DNA of 25,788 nt, taken from the NCBI GenBank assembly GCA_903876815.1, contig CAIRBL010000014.1, positions 1 to 25,788 on the forward strand. The letters are read 5' to 3'. This DNA comes from an uncultured bacterium. Lineage in GTDB: Bacteria > Patescibacteriota > Patescibacteriia > UBA1558 > GWA2-36-10. Under the pieces are notes generated by a model that was not told where the DNA came from, ran no database searches, and saw nothing but the letters and a program-made list of their open reading frames with translations. Position numbers and translations under genes: made by a program. Below are positions 1 through 9,784 of the stretch, in pieces; the stretch's first letter is position 1, and every line of letters starts with the position of its first letter.

Positions 1-2
1 GC

Positions 3-3000
3 TGTTTGACTTTTGCCAAAGAGAATAAAACTAGCTCATATTTAGAGCAAAGTTTAGACTATTGTACAGCTGATGATGTTGGTTGTAAGCGTTATTCTCA
101 AGAGCAAGATGAAAATAATGCATGGGTATTGCAGACACTGGATTCAGATACTGATGATTTATTTTTAAATGATCAAGCCAGTGAATGTCCTAGTGAGCAA
201 GCTGGTTGTCATGAATATATCGTGATGGCAGCTGGTCGGGGGGTAAATCTATTGCCTAATGGTAGTTTTGAGTATGATCTGCGTGGTTGGGATGGTCCAA
301 ATATGAGTATAGTAACGGATGCTTATTTTGAAAGCAAAGCAGGATATTTTGAAAATTCTATTAGCACTACTTTTGAAAGTGGCGTAGCCTTGAAAGAGCG
401 TAAGTTTATTTTTAGTTTTCAAGGTAAAGCAGCTACACCTAATAATTTTCAATTAGTTGTGACCACTAGTGAGGGGACTTTGTTTACTCAAGATTTTGAC
501 ATTGCTCCTAGCTGGCAGCCTGAATCTTTTACGATTGAATTTACAGCCGATGTATCTGCTACTAGTTTTGGTCTGCAGATATTAGGCCCAAACGCTATTA
601 TTGACTCTGCTAAGCTGGAAGAAGCTGGTGCTAGTCAGACTTTAGCCAGTTCTTTTAGTAATTATGGTGATGGGGCTCGTATCTTTATGAATGATAATCG
701 CCAAATGTGTTTAGCTGAAGAAGTTGGCTGTCAGGGTTATTATCCATTAAATGGTCAGCCAATGATACCAGGTGTCATCTCGTCAGGTGATTTGTGTCCA
801 GCTGAGTGTGTTGGTTATTCTTCTTTTGCTCAAAGTCCAAATATTTTTGACATCATAGAAGGCGATGATCAGACAGAATATTATAATTTTATTGCAGATA
901 CAGCTTTAAGTTGTCCTAGTGATTCTGTCGGTTGTGAAGAATTTACAAATTTGGATATTGTAGCTGAAGGTGGCGAAGGCAAAGAATATTATAGCTATTT
1001 AAGACAGTGTGTGGCTAATACAGTAAGTAATATTCAGACTTATTATACTTGGGAAGGTCAGGACGTGACCGGCTATCAGCTCAAAACCTGGACATTTTTG
1101 AAAAGTAATTTAAATAGTGCGCCTTGTACAAATGTGGCGCCTGGCCTTGACACTTGTGTAGACTCAAATGATCCTTTGGCCGATCATTATATAGCGGCTT
1201 GTGGAACAGATACACCTGACCCAGCTGATGACCCAGATGTAAATCCAAATTGTCGTGAATTTTTTGATACTGACGGCAATGCTCACTATCGTTTGGAAGA
1301 TAGAGTGATCTATGCTTCAGCTGATTGCCAACCTTATAAGAGAAGCGCTACAGGCCAAGAGTATCAAGCTATCACTGCCTTAAGTCAATCTTGTCAGCCA
1401 CAATATGCTGGTTGTCGTTTGTATGCTGGTGAAGCCGCTAACAATGTAAGAGAAATATTTTTAGATAATTTTGAAATTGGTAGCTATGCTCCTTGGTCAG
1501 GTTCGTCTTTAGATTTGTCCAATGAATCTTTGACTAACGGTGGACATTCTTTGAAAATCAATGGTGATGTGAACATAGAGAGAGCAGTAGGTGATTTGCA
1601 AAATGGTAAAACTTATCAATTATCATGGTGGATGAAGTCTACTGGTAACTTGAATAATGTGAGAGTATTATTAGATGATGGTACAACAGAATATCAAATT
1701 GGTACTTTGGAAAATATCGGTACCAACAATTGGCGTAATTATCAAGTAGCAACATCTACTATGTTCAATTTTACGGATCTAGATAATATTACTTTGCGTT
1801 TAGAATTTACTGGCAGTGGAGACATCTTTTTGGATAATCTTTTGTTAAAAGAAGTTTTTGATAATGTGAGTTTAGTCAAAAATTCTTGGTCAACTCCAGC
1901 TTCCTGTGATATGCCTTTTACTGGGGCTTACCTAGGTTGTCAAGCTTACGCTGATACAAATGGTGCAAATTATAACCTCAAATCATTCACTAGTTTGTGT
2001 AGGGAAGACTCTATTGGGTGTATGGCAGCCATAGATACTCATAATTCTACCAATCCTTTTGCTGAAAGCTTCCACACTGGTTTGCCTTCAGCTATTGATG
2101 TGCCTTATGATAATATGGTTTATATAGTGCCAAAAGTTGAAAATTATTGTCCGCAAGCCTATAAGGGTTGTAGTGCCTTGGGTTTACCACAAGTTGATCA
2201 AGCCAATGATGTGATTGAGCTAGATGAAGATGGTAGAGCCATTTATAGTACAGTTTATAAGGTCAATAATCCTGATAATTATGCACGTTCTTTGTGTACG
2301 GCTGATAATTTATATTGTGATGCTTATAATTCAGCCAAAGGCACTTACTATTTTAGAGATCCTGGTACAAAAAATTGTAGCTATGAAAAAAATCTGAATG
2401 TCAATGGTGCTGTTTTTACTGGTTGGTTTAAAACAGAGACATTGATTCAGGGCGTGACACCGATTGGTTGTAGTGATAATAATAATGGCAGTATTGATAG
2501 TGCAGATTTAGAGTTAAATTTGACGGATAATTGGGCAGGTTCTTGTCCAGAAGAAAAAAATCTTTGTACCACTTTTACCGATCCTTTAGATAATGATAAA
2601 GCTTATTATTACTATAACAATAATAAGATAGATCAAAGTTCTTGCAATGGTCAATTTGATCAGAATAGTGGTTGTATCTTGTTAAGAGATGAAAATAATT
2701 GGAATGGTGATCACAGCTCGATTGTCAATCAATACAATGTGGTGGATACTTATGCAGAAAATATTAGTCAAGATAAACCAGTGTCGCCAGTGACTTCGGG
2801 CGATTTGGATACCAATGTTTTAGTAAAAGTACGCAAAGATAGACAGTGTGCTGAATGGCTGAGTTGTAAGTCGTCTACTGCTGTTTTTGATGAAAATACA
2901 AATTCTTATAAAGTGATTTGTGATGCTATTGATAGTTGCACAGAGTTCAATGCTACTAGCAATATTACAAAATGCGCGCAATGGTCTAGCTATGGCAATG

Positions 3001-5984
3001 ATGCGCCACTTACTGTAGCTGAATATCAAGATAGAGCTAGCGGTGATGGCGACCATTTGACTTGGTCGGATAAAGAATACATAGGTTATTCGGTTCCGAA
3101 TACTTTGCCAGTCAAGGATTTAGTGTCTTATAATTTTGCCGCAGAAGATGCTCCAGCTGATTTACGTTTGGTTTATCAAACGGAAGAAACATGTACAATA
3201 GCTCAAGACCTGCAAGCTTGTAGCCCAACGCTCAGTGGCACTACATATACAAATCAAGGTGTTTGTAAAGATCAAGTTTGTTGGCTCAATCCAAAAGCAA
3301 ATGATGAGCAAGTAAGTATTTCTACTAGGGCTTATGCTACTCAGGATGCTCCTTTTGCTAGCCAGATTTTGAATGCATTTAAAGAAACTGCTTCGCAAGC
3401 TTTTTCTCAAGCTAATATTTGTGAAAATGGAGGAAATGCTTGTGAACCAGGCTATAAAAAAGTTACCTATGGCAATGGTGGTTTTGTAAAATATATTGGT
3501 AGCAAAGAAACAGCACCAGCTGGTGTTTGTACTATTATTGGTGAAACTGGCCTTAAAGAAGAGGGTGATGATTGTACTCCAGCTGATGCCAATTCTTGTG
3601 GTGGTGCTGGCGGTAGATGCGCAGCGCCAAGCAAGATAGAAACATTTTTGAATTGGCAGGGCATATGTTTGGAATTTGATAGATCTACTACCATTCCAGA
3701 AGATGGTGCAACGGAATTAGTACTTAAAAATTATTGTAATCAGTGGTATCCAGTAGAACAAATTCAAGGCACTCAAAGTTTGTATAACAATTTTACGACA
3801 GCTGGTTTTTATAATGAGGCTGGCTATGATTTACAGATGTGTACTGTGGGCAGTGAATATAATACTCAAGAAGATAGGTATTATTGTGTGGCTGAAGCTG
3901 AATACTCTGGAGGTTTAAACTTTTGTAGTATTATCGCTAAAGTTCCAGTAGGGTCAAAAATCAACGTTGATGCCGATGGTGTTAATGATTTTGCTTTTGC
4001 TGGCTATTTAAATTTAGCTAATATAAGCATTGGTTCAGAGTCTCAAAATACCACCGTTGGTACGCCTATTATTTTTAAAACAGGCGCTCATGATGGATGT
4101 GATTTGGGTGACCCTGCTGAGAATGCATACGAAGGTGATGAGAGGGAGTGTATAAGCATGAGCACTATTTTTCAAGCAGGTGATTTTATTGGTGCAAGTA
4201 GTGAAATACCAATTATTTCAGATAGTTATTTACAATCTTTATTTTCTACAGAAGAAATAGCTGGTCAGATAGAATATTTTTATTATGACGAAGAGGTTTT
4301 ATCTACAGGTGTTTATAATGACGGTGGTCTTGTTTTGTCGCCAAATTATGAGAGAGAATACGTATCAAATTGTACGGGAACCTTTCATTATTCACAATGC
4401 TCTGCGGGGAAACATCAAATATATTCTCATACTTGGCATGGAGGTAGTCATTGCTGGTCAGGTGGCCCAAGGCATCATAGAGGCGAAAGATATTGTAACC
4501 CTTTAGATTTTAATTATTATATTCAAGCTACGTCTCATAGCAATGTTTGTGAGTCTAATTGCTCGGGCTCTTTGTCTCCAGCAAAAGGGGAACGTTGCTT
4601 AGATTCTAAACCTATTTATGCAGCCTCGCCTCAATACCCGGCAGTAGCTTGGAATTCACTTTGCACGGAGTCTAATTTAGCTGCCACAAGCACTGCTGCT
4701 GCTGCTAAATGTTTTAAGACTTGTGTTGAGAATTTGACACATAATGAAATGAATGATCATTTGTGTAGTTTATATGGAGAAGTTCTTTATGATAGTGAAG
4801 TGGAAACTGCCTTAGCAGTCGGAACTTCTCAATGTTTTAGAGCATTGTATGGAGTGAATGCTTCTGGAACTTTAGTGCCTAGAGTTGAGGCAAATTTTTT
4901 AAATGAGGTTTTAGGAACAGAGGCGAATCCTGGTTGTTTAGTTTCAAACGTTGATTTATGTGCTCCAGCGCCACTAACTGGGTATTTAGTTGATGTTGAT
5001 CCTAGTACTTGTGAAGGTTTGAATTGCTTGCAACAATGTCAGGTTATCTCTGAAGTTGGTGCAGAAGGTGAAGAAGATAAATCTTGGGTAAGAACTGATG
5101 TTTGGTGGCGCAGTGAGCAGAATTCCACAGGTTTTAATAAAGGTTGGCAAGCTTATTTTTATGATAGCACTAGTTCAGCTTATATTTTTGATCCAGCTTA
5201 TTTTATGTCAGCAGGATCGACAGCTATTAATAAATATTTTGGTGCTACCGAGGGCACGCACAATAATATCATCGTGACCAAAGTTCCCTTGGATAGCTCA
5301 GCTTCTCCTAATAGGGCAGCCTTATTTTTTGGAGAAACACTAGCAGATGCTCGAGCGCAGATGGAGTATTTATTTGCGCGTTTGTATAATTTGACTTGGA
5401 ATGCAGCAGCTGGATCTTATGATTCACCACAAGAAATTGAGATTGATAATGAAGATGACGTAAATCCAGATGCAGGCATGGACTATGAACCGAGAATTTT
5501 TAAAGTTTGTGGCGATGGTTTATGTAATGGTGGCAATTTAGGTATTACGATTAATGGTCAAAATGGAGAGGATATCATCGGCAGAGTGTCTGTGGATACG
5601 GATTTAAAATTTTATTATCACGCTCATCCAGATCATATGCCAGTAAGTAATATTGTGGTTGATTGGGACGATGGTACGCCAAATAGTGGTAATACTCCTG
5701 GTAAATATAAAAATAATATGCCGGATGATTATTGCAAGTCTGATGCAAATGCACCTGGCAAGGGTAAAATGGGCTTTGGTGGCACTAGTGGTGCTTGTCA
5801 TTCTGGTTATAAGGTATTTTATCATCCATACATTTATGACTCATCGCATCTTTGCGATGGTTCTGGTGGTAGCCCAAGTATTTCTGGCGCTGCTTGTTAT
5901 AAACCAACTGTAAGTGTGATCGATAATTGGAACGAGGCTAGTACAGCTGAGTATGATGATTGGATCATAGTTTATCAAGAATAA
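3..5984 (+). CDS. Giant Cys-rich secreted/surface protein, 5' end outside window
   Basis: The reading frame is open to the window edge, so the gene is cut at its 5' end; the TTG at 6 is not a credible start. Residue numbers count from that TTG. A pair of Cys spaced C-x6-C, usually with Gly before the second Cys and an aromatic soon after, recurs at C20/C27, C61/C68, C235/C242, C303/C310, C463/C470, C665/C672, C715/C722, C764/C771 and C847/C854; C634/C645 is a longer variant. Two beta-sandwich modules resembling CBM4/9 carbohydrate-binding domains lie at about 81-205 (NGSFE near 85) and 483-625. A His/Cys-rich patch lies at about 1460-1497, and a PKD-like segment (VVDWDDG, 1884-1890) near the C-terminus. 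No membrane helix is obvious, so the protein is probably exported and disulfide-bonded. It precedes a VirB6-like gene by 22 nt, which suggests it belongs to the secretion apparatus. A role in adhesion or as a surface structure is inference. Confidence 0.8.
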   Translation, partial: CLTFAKENKTSSYLEQSLDYCTADDVGCKRYSQEQDENNAWVLQTLDSDTDDLFLNDQASECPSEQAGCHEYIVMAAGRGVNLLPNGSFEYDLRGWDGPNMSIVTDAYFESKAGYFENSISTTFESGVALKERKFIFSFQGKAATPNNFQLVVTTSEGTLFTQDFDIAPSWQPESFTIEFTADVSATSFGLQILGPNAIIDSAKLEEAGASQTLASSFSNYGDGARIFMNDNRQMCLAEEVGCQGYYPLNGQPMIPGVISSGDLCPAECVGYSSFAQSPNIFDIIEGDDQTEYYNFIADTALSCPSDSVGCEEFTNLDIVAEGGEGKEYYSYLRQCVANTVSNIQTYYTWEGQDVTGYQLKTWTFLKSNLNSAPCTNVAPGLDTCVDSNDPLADHYIAACGTDTPDPADDPDVNPNCREFFDTDGNAHYRLEDRVIYASADCQPYKRSATGQEYQAITALSQSCQPQYAGCRLYAGEAANNVREIFLDNFEIGSYAPWSGSSLDLSNESLTNGGHSLKINGDVNIERAVGDLQNGKTYQLSWWMKSTGNLNNVRVLLDDGTTEYQIGTLENIGTNNWRNYQVATSTMFNFTDLDNITLRLEFTGSGDIFLDNLLLKEVFDNVSLVKNSWSTPASCDMPFTGAYLGCQAYADTNGANYNLKSFTSLCREDSIGCMAAIDTHNSTNPFAESFHTGLPSAIDVPYDNMVYIVPKVENYCPQAYKGCSALGLPQVDQANDVIELDEDGRAIYSTVYKVNNPDNYARSLCTADNLYCDAYNSAKGTYYFRDPGTKNCSYEKNLNVNGAVFTGWFKTETLIQGVTPIGCSDNNNGSIDSADLELNLTDNWAGSCPEEKNLCTTFTDPLDNDKAYYYYNNNKIDQSSCNGQFDQNSGCILLRDENNWNGDHSSIVNQYNVVDTYAENISQDKPVSPVTSGDLDTNVLVKVRKDRQCAEWLSCKSSTAVFDENTNSYKVICDAIDSCTEFNATSNITKCAQWSSYGNDAPLTVAEYQDRASGDGDHLTWSDKEYIGYSVPNTLPVKDLVSYNFAAEDAPADLRLVYQTEETCTIAQDLQACSPTLSGTTYTNQGVCKDQVCWLNPKANDEQVSISTRAYATQDAPFASQILNAFKETASQAFSQANICENGGNACEPGYKKVTYGNGGFVKYIGSKETAPAGVCTIIGETGLKEEGDDCTPADANSCGGAGGRCAAPSKIETFLNWQGICLEFDRSTTIPEDGATELVLKNYCNQWYPVEQIQGTQSLYNNFTTAGFYNEAGYDLQMCTVGSEYNTQEDRYYCVAEAEYSGGLNFCSIIAKVPVGSKINVDADGVNDFAFAGYLNLANISIGSESQNTTVGTPIIFKTGAHDGCDLGDPAENAYEGDERECISMSTIFQAGDFIGASSEIPIISDSYLQSLFSTEEIAGQIEYFYYDEEVLSTGVYNDGGLVLSPNYEREYVSNCTGTFHYSQCSAGKHQIYSHTWHGGSHCWSGGPRHHRGERYCNPLDFNYYIQATSHSNVCESNCSGSLSPAKGERCLDSKPIYAASPQYPAVAWNSLCTESNLAATSTAAAAKCFKTCVENLTHNEMNDHLCSLYGEVLYDSEVETALAVGTSQCFRALYGVNASGTLVPRVEANFLNEVLGTEANPGCLVSNVDLCAPAPLTGYLVDVDPSTCEGLNCLQQCQVISEVGAEGEEDKSWVRTDVWWRSEQNSTGFNKGWQAYFYDSTSSAYIFDPAYFMSAGSTAINKYFGATEGTHNNIIVTKVPLDSSASPNRAALFFGETLADARAQMEYLFARLYNLTWNAAAGSYDSPQEIEIDNEDDVNPDAGMDYEPRIFKVCGDGLCNGGNLGITINGQNGEDIIGRVSVDTDLKFYYHAHPDHMPVSNIVVDWDDGTPNSGNTPGKYKNNMPDDYCKSDANAPGKGKMGFGGTSGACHSGYKVFYHPYIYDSSHLCDGSGGSPSISGAACYKPTVSVIDNWNEASTAEYDDWIIVYQE

Positions 5985-6006
5985 ATTTTATAGATAAAAA
6001 TTTAAT

Positions 6007-8505
6007 ATGCAAAAGCAGGTAATATCAAAAAAACAAAAATTTTGGCCATATTGGTTAGCTATTTTTGTTGTCGCCTTAGTTGTACCATTTTCGACTTACG
6101 CTGGAGGTATAGCTGAAAGTTTGGGCGTAGGTGTTGGTTATCTTTTATACTTTGTATTTTTTAAACCATTTGTACTTTTGTTACAAATTGAGCTCATCAT
6201 TTTACCAAAGCTAGCTCAATACAATGATTTTACTAGTGTACAAGGTGTGGTTGATGGCTGGAAGGCCTTGCGAGATTTATCAAACATGTTTTTCATTGTT
6301 ATTCTTTTAATCATGTCTTTTGCTACGATTTTAAAATTTGAAGCTTATGGCTATAAGCAAGTTTTACGTAAATTAATTTTGATGGCCATTTTGATTAATT
6401 TTAGTAAAACTATTGTTGGTTTAGTGATTGATTTTTTTCAGCTGATTATGTTGACTTTTGTGGCTACTTGGAAAGATGTGGCAGCTGGTAATATTACTTC
6501 GGCTTTGGGGTTGAATAGAATTGCAACTTTTAAAAATTCTGGCAAAGAAGCTCCTGGTGGTTTGGAGATTTTTGCTTCTATTGTTGCGGCCTATTTATTT
6601 GCTGGTATTTTTTTGGTTCTTACTTGCATAGTAGTTTTTGGTTTTATTATCATGTTGTTAGCGAGGATCATCATGTTTTGGATTTTGGTAGTTTTATCTC
6701 CTTTAGCATTTTTAGCTAATGCTTTTCCAGCCACACAACAATACTTTAGTCAATGGATGAGTGCCTTGACTAAAGAACTGATAGTTGGCCCAGTGATGGC
6801 ATTTTTCTTATGGTTATCTTTTACTATTGTTGGTGATTCAACTAGTAAGGAAAATATCCAAAAAAAAATGGAAGGTATTCAATCGAAGCAAGCAAGTCAA
6901 GAATTAGTTGGTCAGGCCAACGGTTCAGATCAGTCAAAGGCAGAACCAAACATAGGCAATCTTACAGAAGCAACGAGTCCGTCCAATGTTTTAACTTATT
7001 TGATTGGCATTGCCATGCTTATAGGCTCATTGAAAGTTACTCAGAGCATTGGTGGTGTAGCCTCTGGTATAGGTTCAAAGGCAGCTACAGCTGCTAAGGG
7101 AGCAGTGGTGGGTGCAGCGGCTTGGGGTGGTATGAAAATGTGGAAAGGTAGCTCTGGTTATGGTGGTGTAAAAGGCGGTATGCAAAGGGTTGCAGCTAAA
7201 GTTGGCGCTCCTATTTTGGAAACGGCGGGACGAATTACTGGCATCAAAGCCTTTACTAGAACTGGGTTAAGTGTAAGACAAGGTGAGCGTAACCGTAAGA
7301 CAGAAAAAAGAGAGTCAATGCTCAAAGAAACAAAAGGAATGACCGCTGATGAGCAAAGAGAATATTTGGGTGGAGCTTCTATCTACGCTAGGGGTGCAGT
7401 AGATAAAGTAGATATTGCTGAGGGCACTATCGGTCAAAGGGATGAGGCAGAAATTCAGTCTGCGATTGCTAGGTTTGAACGAATTAATGATAGAGAAAGT
7501 CTTAGAGCCGTACGTGCTAGATCAGGGCATGCTTATTCTTTGCCGGGTGGTGAGCAAAGAGCTCGTGAAGCTATAGAGGAAAATGGCGCGTCTGCTGTAA
7601 GTAAAATAGATCCTAATACCATCATTGACCCTATTACAAATACCTTAACTACTGGTGGTCGAGCGGTTATTGCAGCTGTTACTTCTCAATTACAGCCAGA
7701 GCAAATTGAAAATATGTTGAAAGGTATGACGGAGCAGACAGCAGCAGCTTGGCGGCGCGCAATAGGTGAGTTTGGTGTAAATAGTTTTCGTGCGAATAGA
7801 AATACTTTAGCTAGACGACCAGCTGTTGGTGGTGCTCCAGCCGCATTAGATACAGATGATCCGACATATAGAGCGGCCACTCTTGATAACAGGGTCTTTA
7901 CGGAGGTTATGGCTGATGCTAGTTTGACAGAGGTAGAAAGAAATCGCTTGGCTTCTGCTAGGGCAGCTAGAATGTCAAATAATCAGGCTTTAAGTTTTGC
8001 TACAGCAGCGGCTGATCCAGCGGCTGATCCAAATACTCTAAGAGCTTGGCAATCTATTGGTTCACATTTAACAGAGGCTCAGCAAAATCATATTGCAGCT
8101 AATGGCACGCCAGCTGTATCTCAAGCAGTTGTCAGGGTTGGTGATTTGAATAGAGTATTAAATAATCAGAACTTAACACAATCTTTAAGGGGTGTTGATA
8201 CGCAGCCTGATATAGAATTCAATATAACAAATCAAATGACTAGTCGAGCTATTGCGCCGGGATCACCGGATGAAACAAATTTCCGCAATGGTTTGGCGGG
8301 ACGCAATTTGGCCAACGCACATTTGATGTTTGGTGTGCCTGGTACGGCGACTGCTGACGCAGGTTTTGCTAATTTTATCCAGACTTTAGATGCGAATCGT
8401 GCCTTGCAGCTAGATTCTGCACAATTAAGACGTTTGATGGCAGAAAATTTATTGCAGAATAATAATTTAGTGACAGCTTTGGGCAATAGAGGTTTTAGAT
8501 CATAA
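6007..8505 (+). CDS. VirB6/TrbL-like polytopic membrane protein with long soluble tail
   Basis: 832 residues. The N-terminus (K-rich, then a hydrophobic stretch at about 13-31 ending FSTYA) looks like a signal or first membrane helix. Further hydrophobic segments lie at about 38-70, 93-115, 120-156, 190-242, 256-277 and 328-345, matching the multi-helix core of the VirB6/TrbL channel family. Residues 350-832 are soluble. They open with a Gly/Ala-rich stretch and continue as a charged helical region rich in Arg, Ala and Glu, a tail longer than the core. Classical VirB6 forms part of the inner-membrane channel of type IV secretion systems. The gene follows the giant Cys-rich gene and is 12 nt before the next gene, consistent with one operon. 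The ATG at 6007 is the first start and has no clear Shine-Dalgarno sequence. The family call rests on topology and context; the function of the tail is unknown. Confidence 0.72.
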   Translation: MQKQVISKKQKFWPYWLAIFVVALVVPFSTYAGGIAESLGVGVGYLLYFVFFKPFVLLLQIELIILPKLAQYNDFTSVQGVVDGWKALRDLSNMFFIVILLIMSFATILKFEAYGYKQVLRKLILMAILINFSKTIVGLVIDFFQLIMLTFVATWKDVAAGNITSALGLNRIATFKNSGKEAPGGLEIFASIVAAYLFAGIFLVLTCIVVFGFIIMLLARIIMFWILVVLSPLAFLANAFPATQQYFSQWMSALTKELIVGPVMAFFLWLSFTIVGDSTSKENIQKKMEGIQSKQASQELVGQANGSDQSKAEPNIGNLTEATSPSNVLTYLIGIAMLIGSLKVTQSIGGVASGIGSKAATAAKGAVVGAAAWGGMKMWKGSSGYGGVKGGMQRVAAKVGAPILETAGRITGIKAFTRTGLSVRQGERNRKTEKRESMLKETKGMTADEQREYLGGASIYARGAVDKVDIAEGTIGQRDEAEIQSAIARFERINDRESLRAVRARSGHAYSLPGGEQRAREAIEENGASAVSKIDPNTIIDPITNTLTTGGRAVIAAVTSQLQPEQIENMLKGMTEQTAAAWRRAIGEFGVNSFRANRNTLARRPAVGGAPAALDTDDPTYRAATLDNRVFTEVMADASLTEVERNRLASARAARMSNNQALSFATAAADPAADPNTLRAWQSIGSHLTEAQQNHIAANGTPAVSQAVVRVGDLNRVLNNQNLTQSLRGVDTQPDIEFNITNQMTSRAIAPGSPDETNFRNGLAGRNLANAHLMFGVPGTATADAGFANFIQTLDANRALQLDSAQLRRLMAENLLQNNNLVTALGNRGFRS

Positions 8506-8517
8506 ACCATTATTTTC

Positions 8518-9756
8518 ATGTCTTTTCAAAATTTAAAAAAATTAGATCAAGGTATCCAAGATGCTATTTTTTCTGAAGTTTTTTCTAGTCGACATTCTTT
8601 GATTTTTAATACTTTTTTTTTAAATCAACAACAAATTAATTTTATTTTTGATGTAGAAGAAAAAATTTGGCTTAAAATTATTTCTCCTCTTGATTTACCA
8701 CGGGAGCTAGAGCAAATGGAAAGAGCTCAATATTATGATGTACGTGCCATTGCTTTAGAATTAGCGCTAAATATTTTATGGCCTTTGCAAGAATATTTAG
8801 GTGAGGTAGATCGTTTGATTTTACGTTTGGGTGGCAAGGTGCCAAGATTACAGTCTCTAAAACCAGCAATTTTAGACAACAAAGCTTTGCCTGCGCAAAT
8901 AAAAGGGGCCATTCAGTTTCTATTAGAACAATATCCTGATTTGAAAGAAAGGCGTTTGAGCTCAGCAAAAATTTTGAATAAAGAAGAAAGACATGTTATG
9001 CCAACTTTAGAAAATTGGCTGTTTGATTATATTCATTTTTTGGGCGCAGGCTATCATGATTCTTTGCAACGTTCTCAATATTTAGCTAAAAGTCCAAATA
9101 TTTTAGCTTTGAGTGAAAAAGAAAAAGATAATATTCGCTGTTTTTTATTATCTTATGATGAAAAAGTGCCTCTGATTGTTGACAGCACGGATACTATTTT
9201 GCAGCTTACTCTAGAGCAAGAGGAGACGGAGGTGGAAAAAACGCATCGTATAGGTTTGGAAGAAGTGATTAAAAAACTAGGCGTAGACCTAGAAATTTTG
9301 AAGACAAAAATGTTAAACGACAGTTTAGTTTTGTCAGAAGCAGCAAATAGTTTGTACAAACTAAGGGACGTTTTGTGGCAGTCTTTGGCTTGGCAAGATG
9401 CGCCTAAGACCTTGACTTGTTTAAAAATTTTGATAGAAAAAAATGCTTTGGAACTTTTATTGCAAGAAGATCGTCGTTTTCAAGGTTTATTGCGTCGCTT
9501 CATAGATCTAAGATTTGGTGAAAATATTCAGTGGAATATTCAGGATAAATTGCTAGTTAGACGTTTATTTTTTGAAATGATTTTGAATGATAAATTACAG
9601 CTTGTAAATACTCAAGTAGTTTTGGCTGCTTTTTATCTGACAAATTTGAGTAAAAACTCAGGACAAATAGTTTATTTGGACAAAAATACTCAAGCATTAA
9701 AATGGCGAGAATTAAGGGTGGATAATAGACAGATAGTCTGGCAAGAGAGTATTTAA
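8518..9756 (+). CDS. Unrecognised cytosolic alpha-helical protein
   Basis: 412 residues, no signal peptide and no membrane segment. The sequence is rich in Leu, Glu, Lys and Gln and reads as mostly alpha-helical, with a short beta-like end (residues about 385-412, IVYLDKNTQALKWRELRVDN). I recognise no catalytic motif or known family. The ATG start lies 12 nt after the VirB6-like stop, so it is probably co-transcribed and translated as the last gene of this block. A cytosolic accessory role for the neighbouring secretion proteins is possible but rests only on position. The TAA stop runs directly into the left arm of a bidirectional terminator. Confidence 0.8.
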   Translation: MSFQNLKKLDQGIQDAIFSEVFSSRHSLIFNTFFLNQQQINFIFDVEEKIWLKIISPLDLPRELEQMERAQYYDVRAIALELALNILWPLQEYLGEVDRLILRLGGKVPRLQSLKPAILDNKALPAQIKGAIQFLLEQYPDLKERRLSSAKILNKEERHVMPTLENWLFDYIHFLGAGYHDSLQRSQYLAKSPNILALSEKEKDNIRCFLLSYDEKVPLIVDSTDTILQLTLEQEETEVEKTHRIGLEEVIKKLGVDLEILKTKMLNDSLVLSEAANSLYKLRDVLWQSLAWQDAPKTLTCLKILIEKNALELLLQEDRRFQGLLRRFIDLRFGENIQWNIQDKLLVRRLFFEMILNDKLQLVNTQVVLAAFYLTNLSKNSGQIVYLDKNTQALKWRELRVDNRQIVWQESI

Positions 9757-9784
9757 AAAAATAAGCGTTTTGCTTATTTTTTTT
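9755..9784. terminator. Bidirectional intrinsic terminator
   Basis: The arms AATAAGC (9760-9766) and GCTTATT (9772-9778) flank a 5-nt loop GTTTT. The stem is extended by an A run on the left and a T run on the right, so either strand gives a hairpin followed by U residues. It separates the convergent gene ending at 9756 from the methyltransferase gene on the - strand, whose stop codon (9774-9776) lies inside the right arm. Confidence 0.85.

Noticed and set aside
6..8. TTG as start codon of the giant Cys-rich gene
   Set aside because: The frame is open to the window edge and the sequence reads as the middle of a repeat-rich protein, so the gene is partial.
4285..4506. 73-codon + strand frame inside the giant gene
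   Set aside because: It overlaps the Cys-rich coding frame completely and has no features of its own.
5508..5532. CGDGLCNGG as a calcium-binding EF-hand
   Set aside because: The loop lacks the regular Asp/Glu spacing and flanking helices of an EF-hand; it fits a Cys-bounded turn better.
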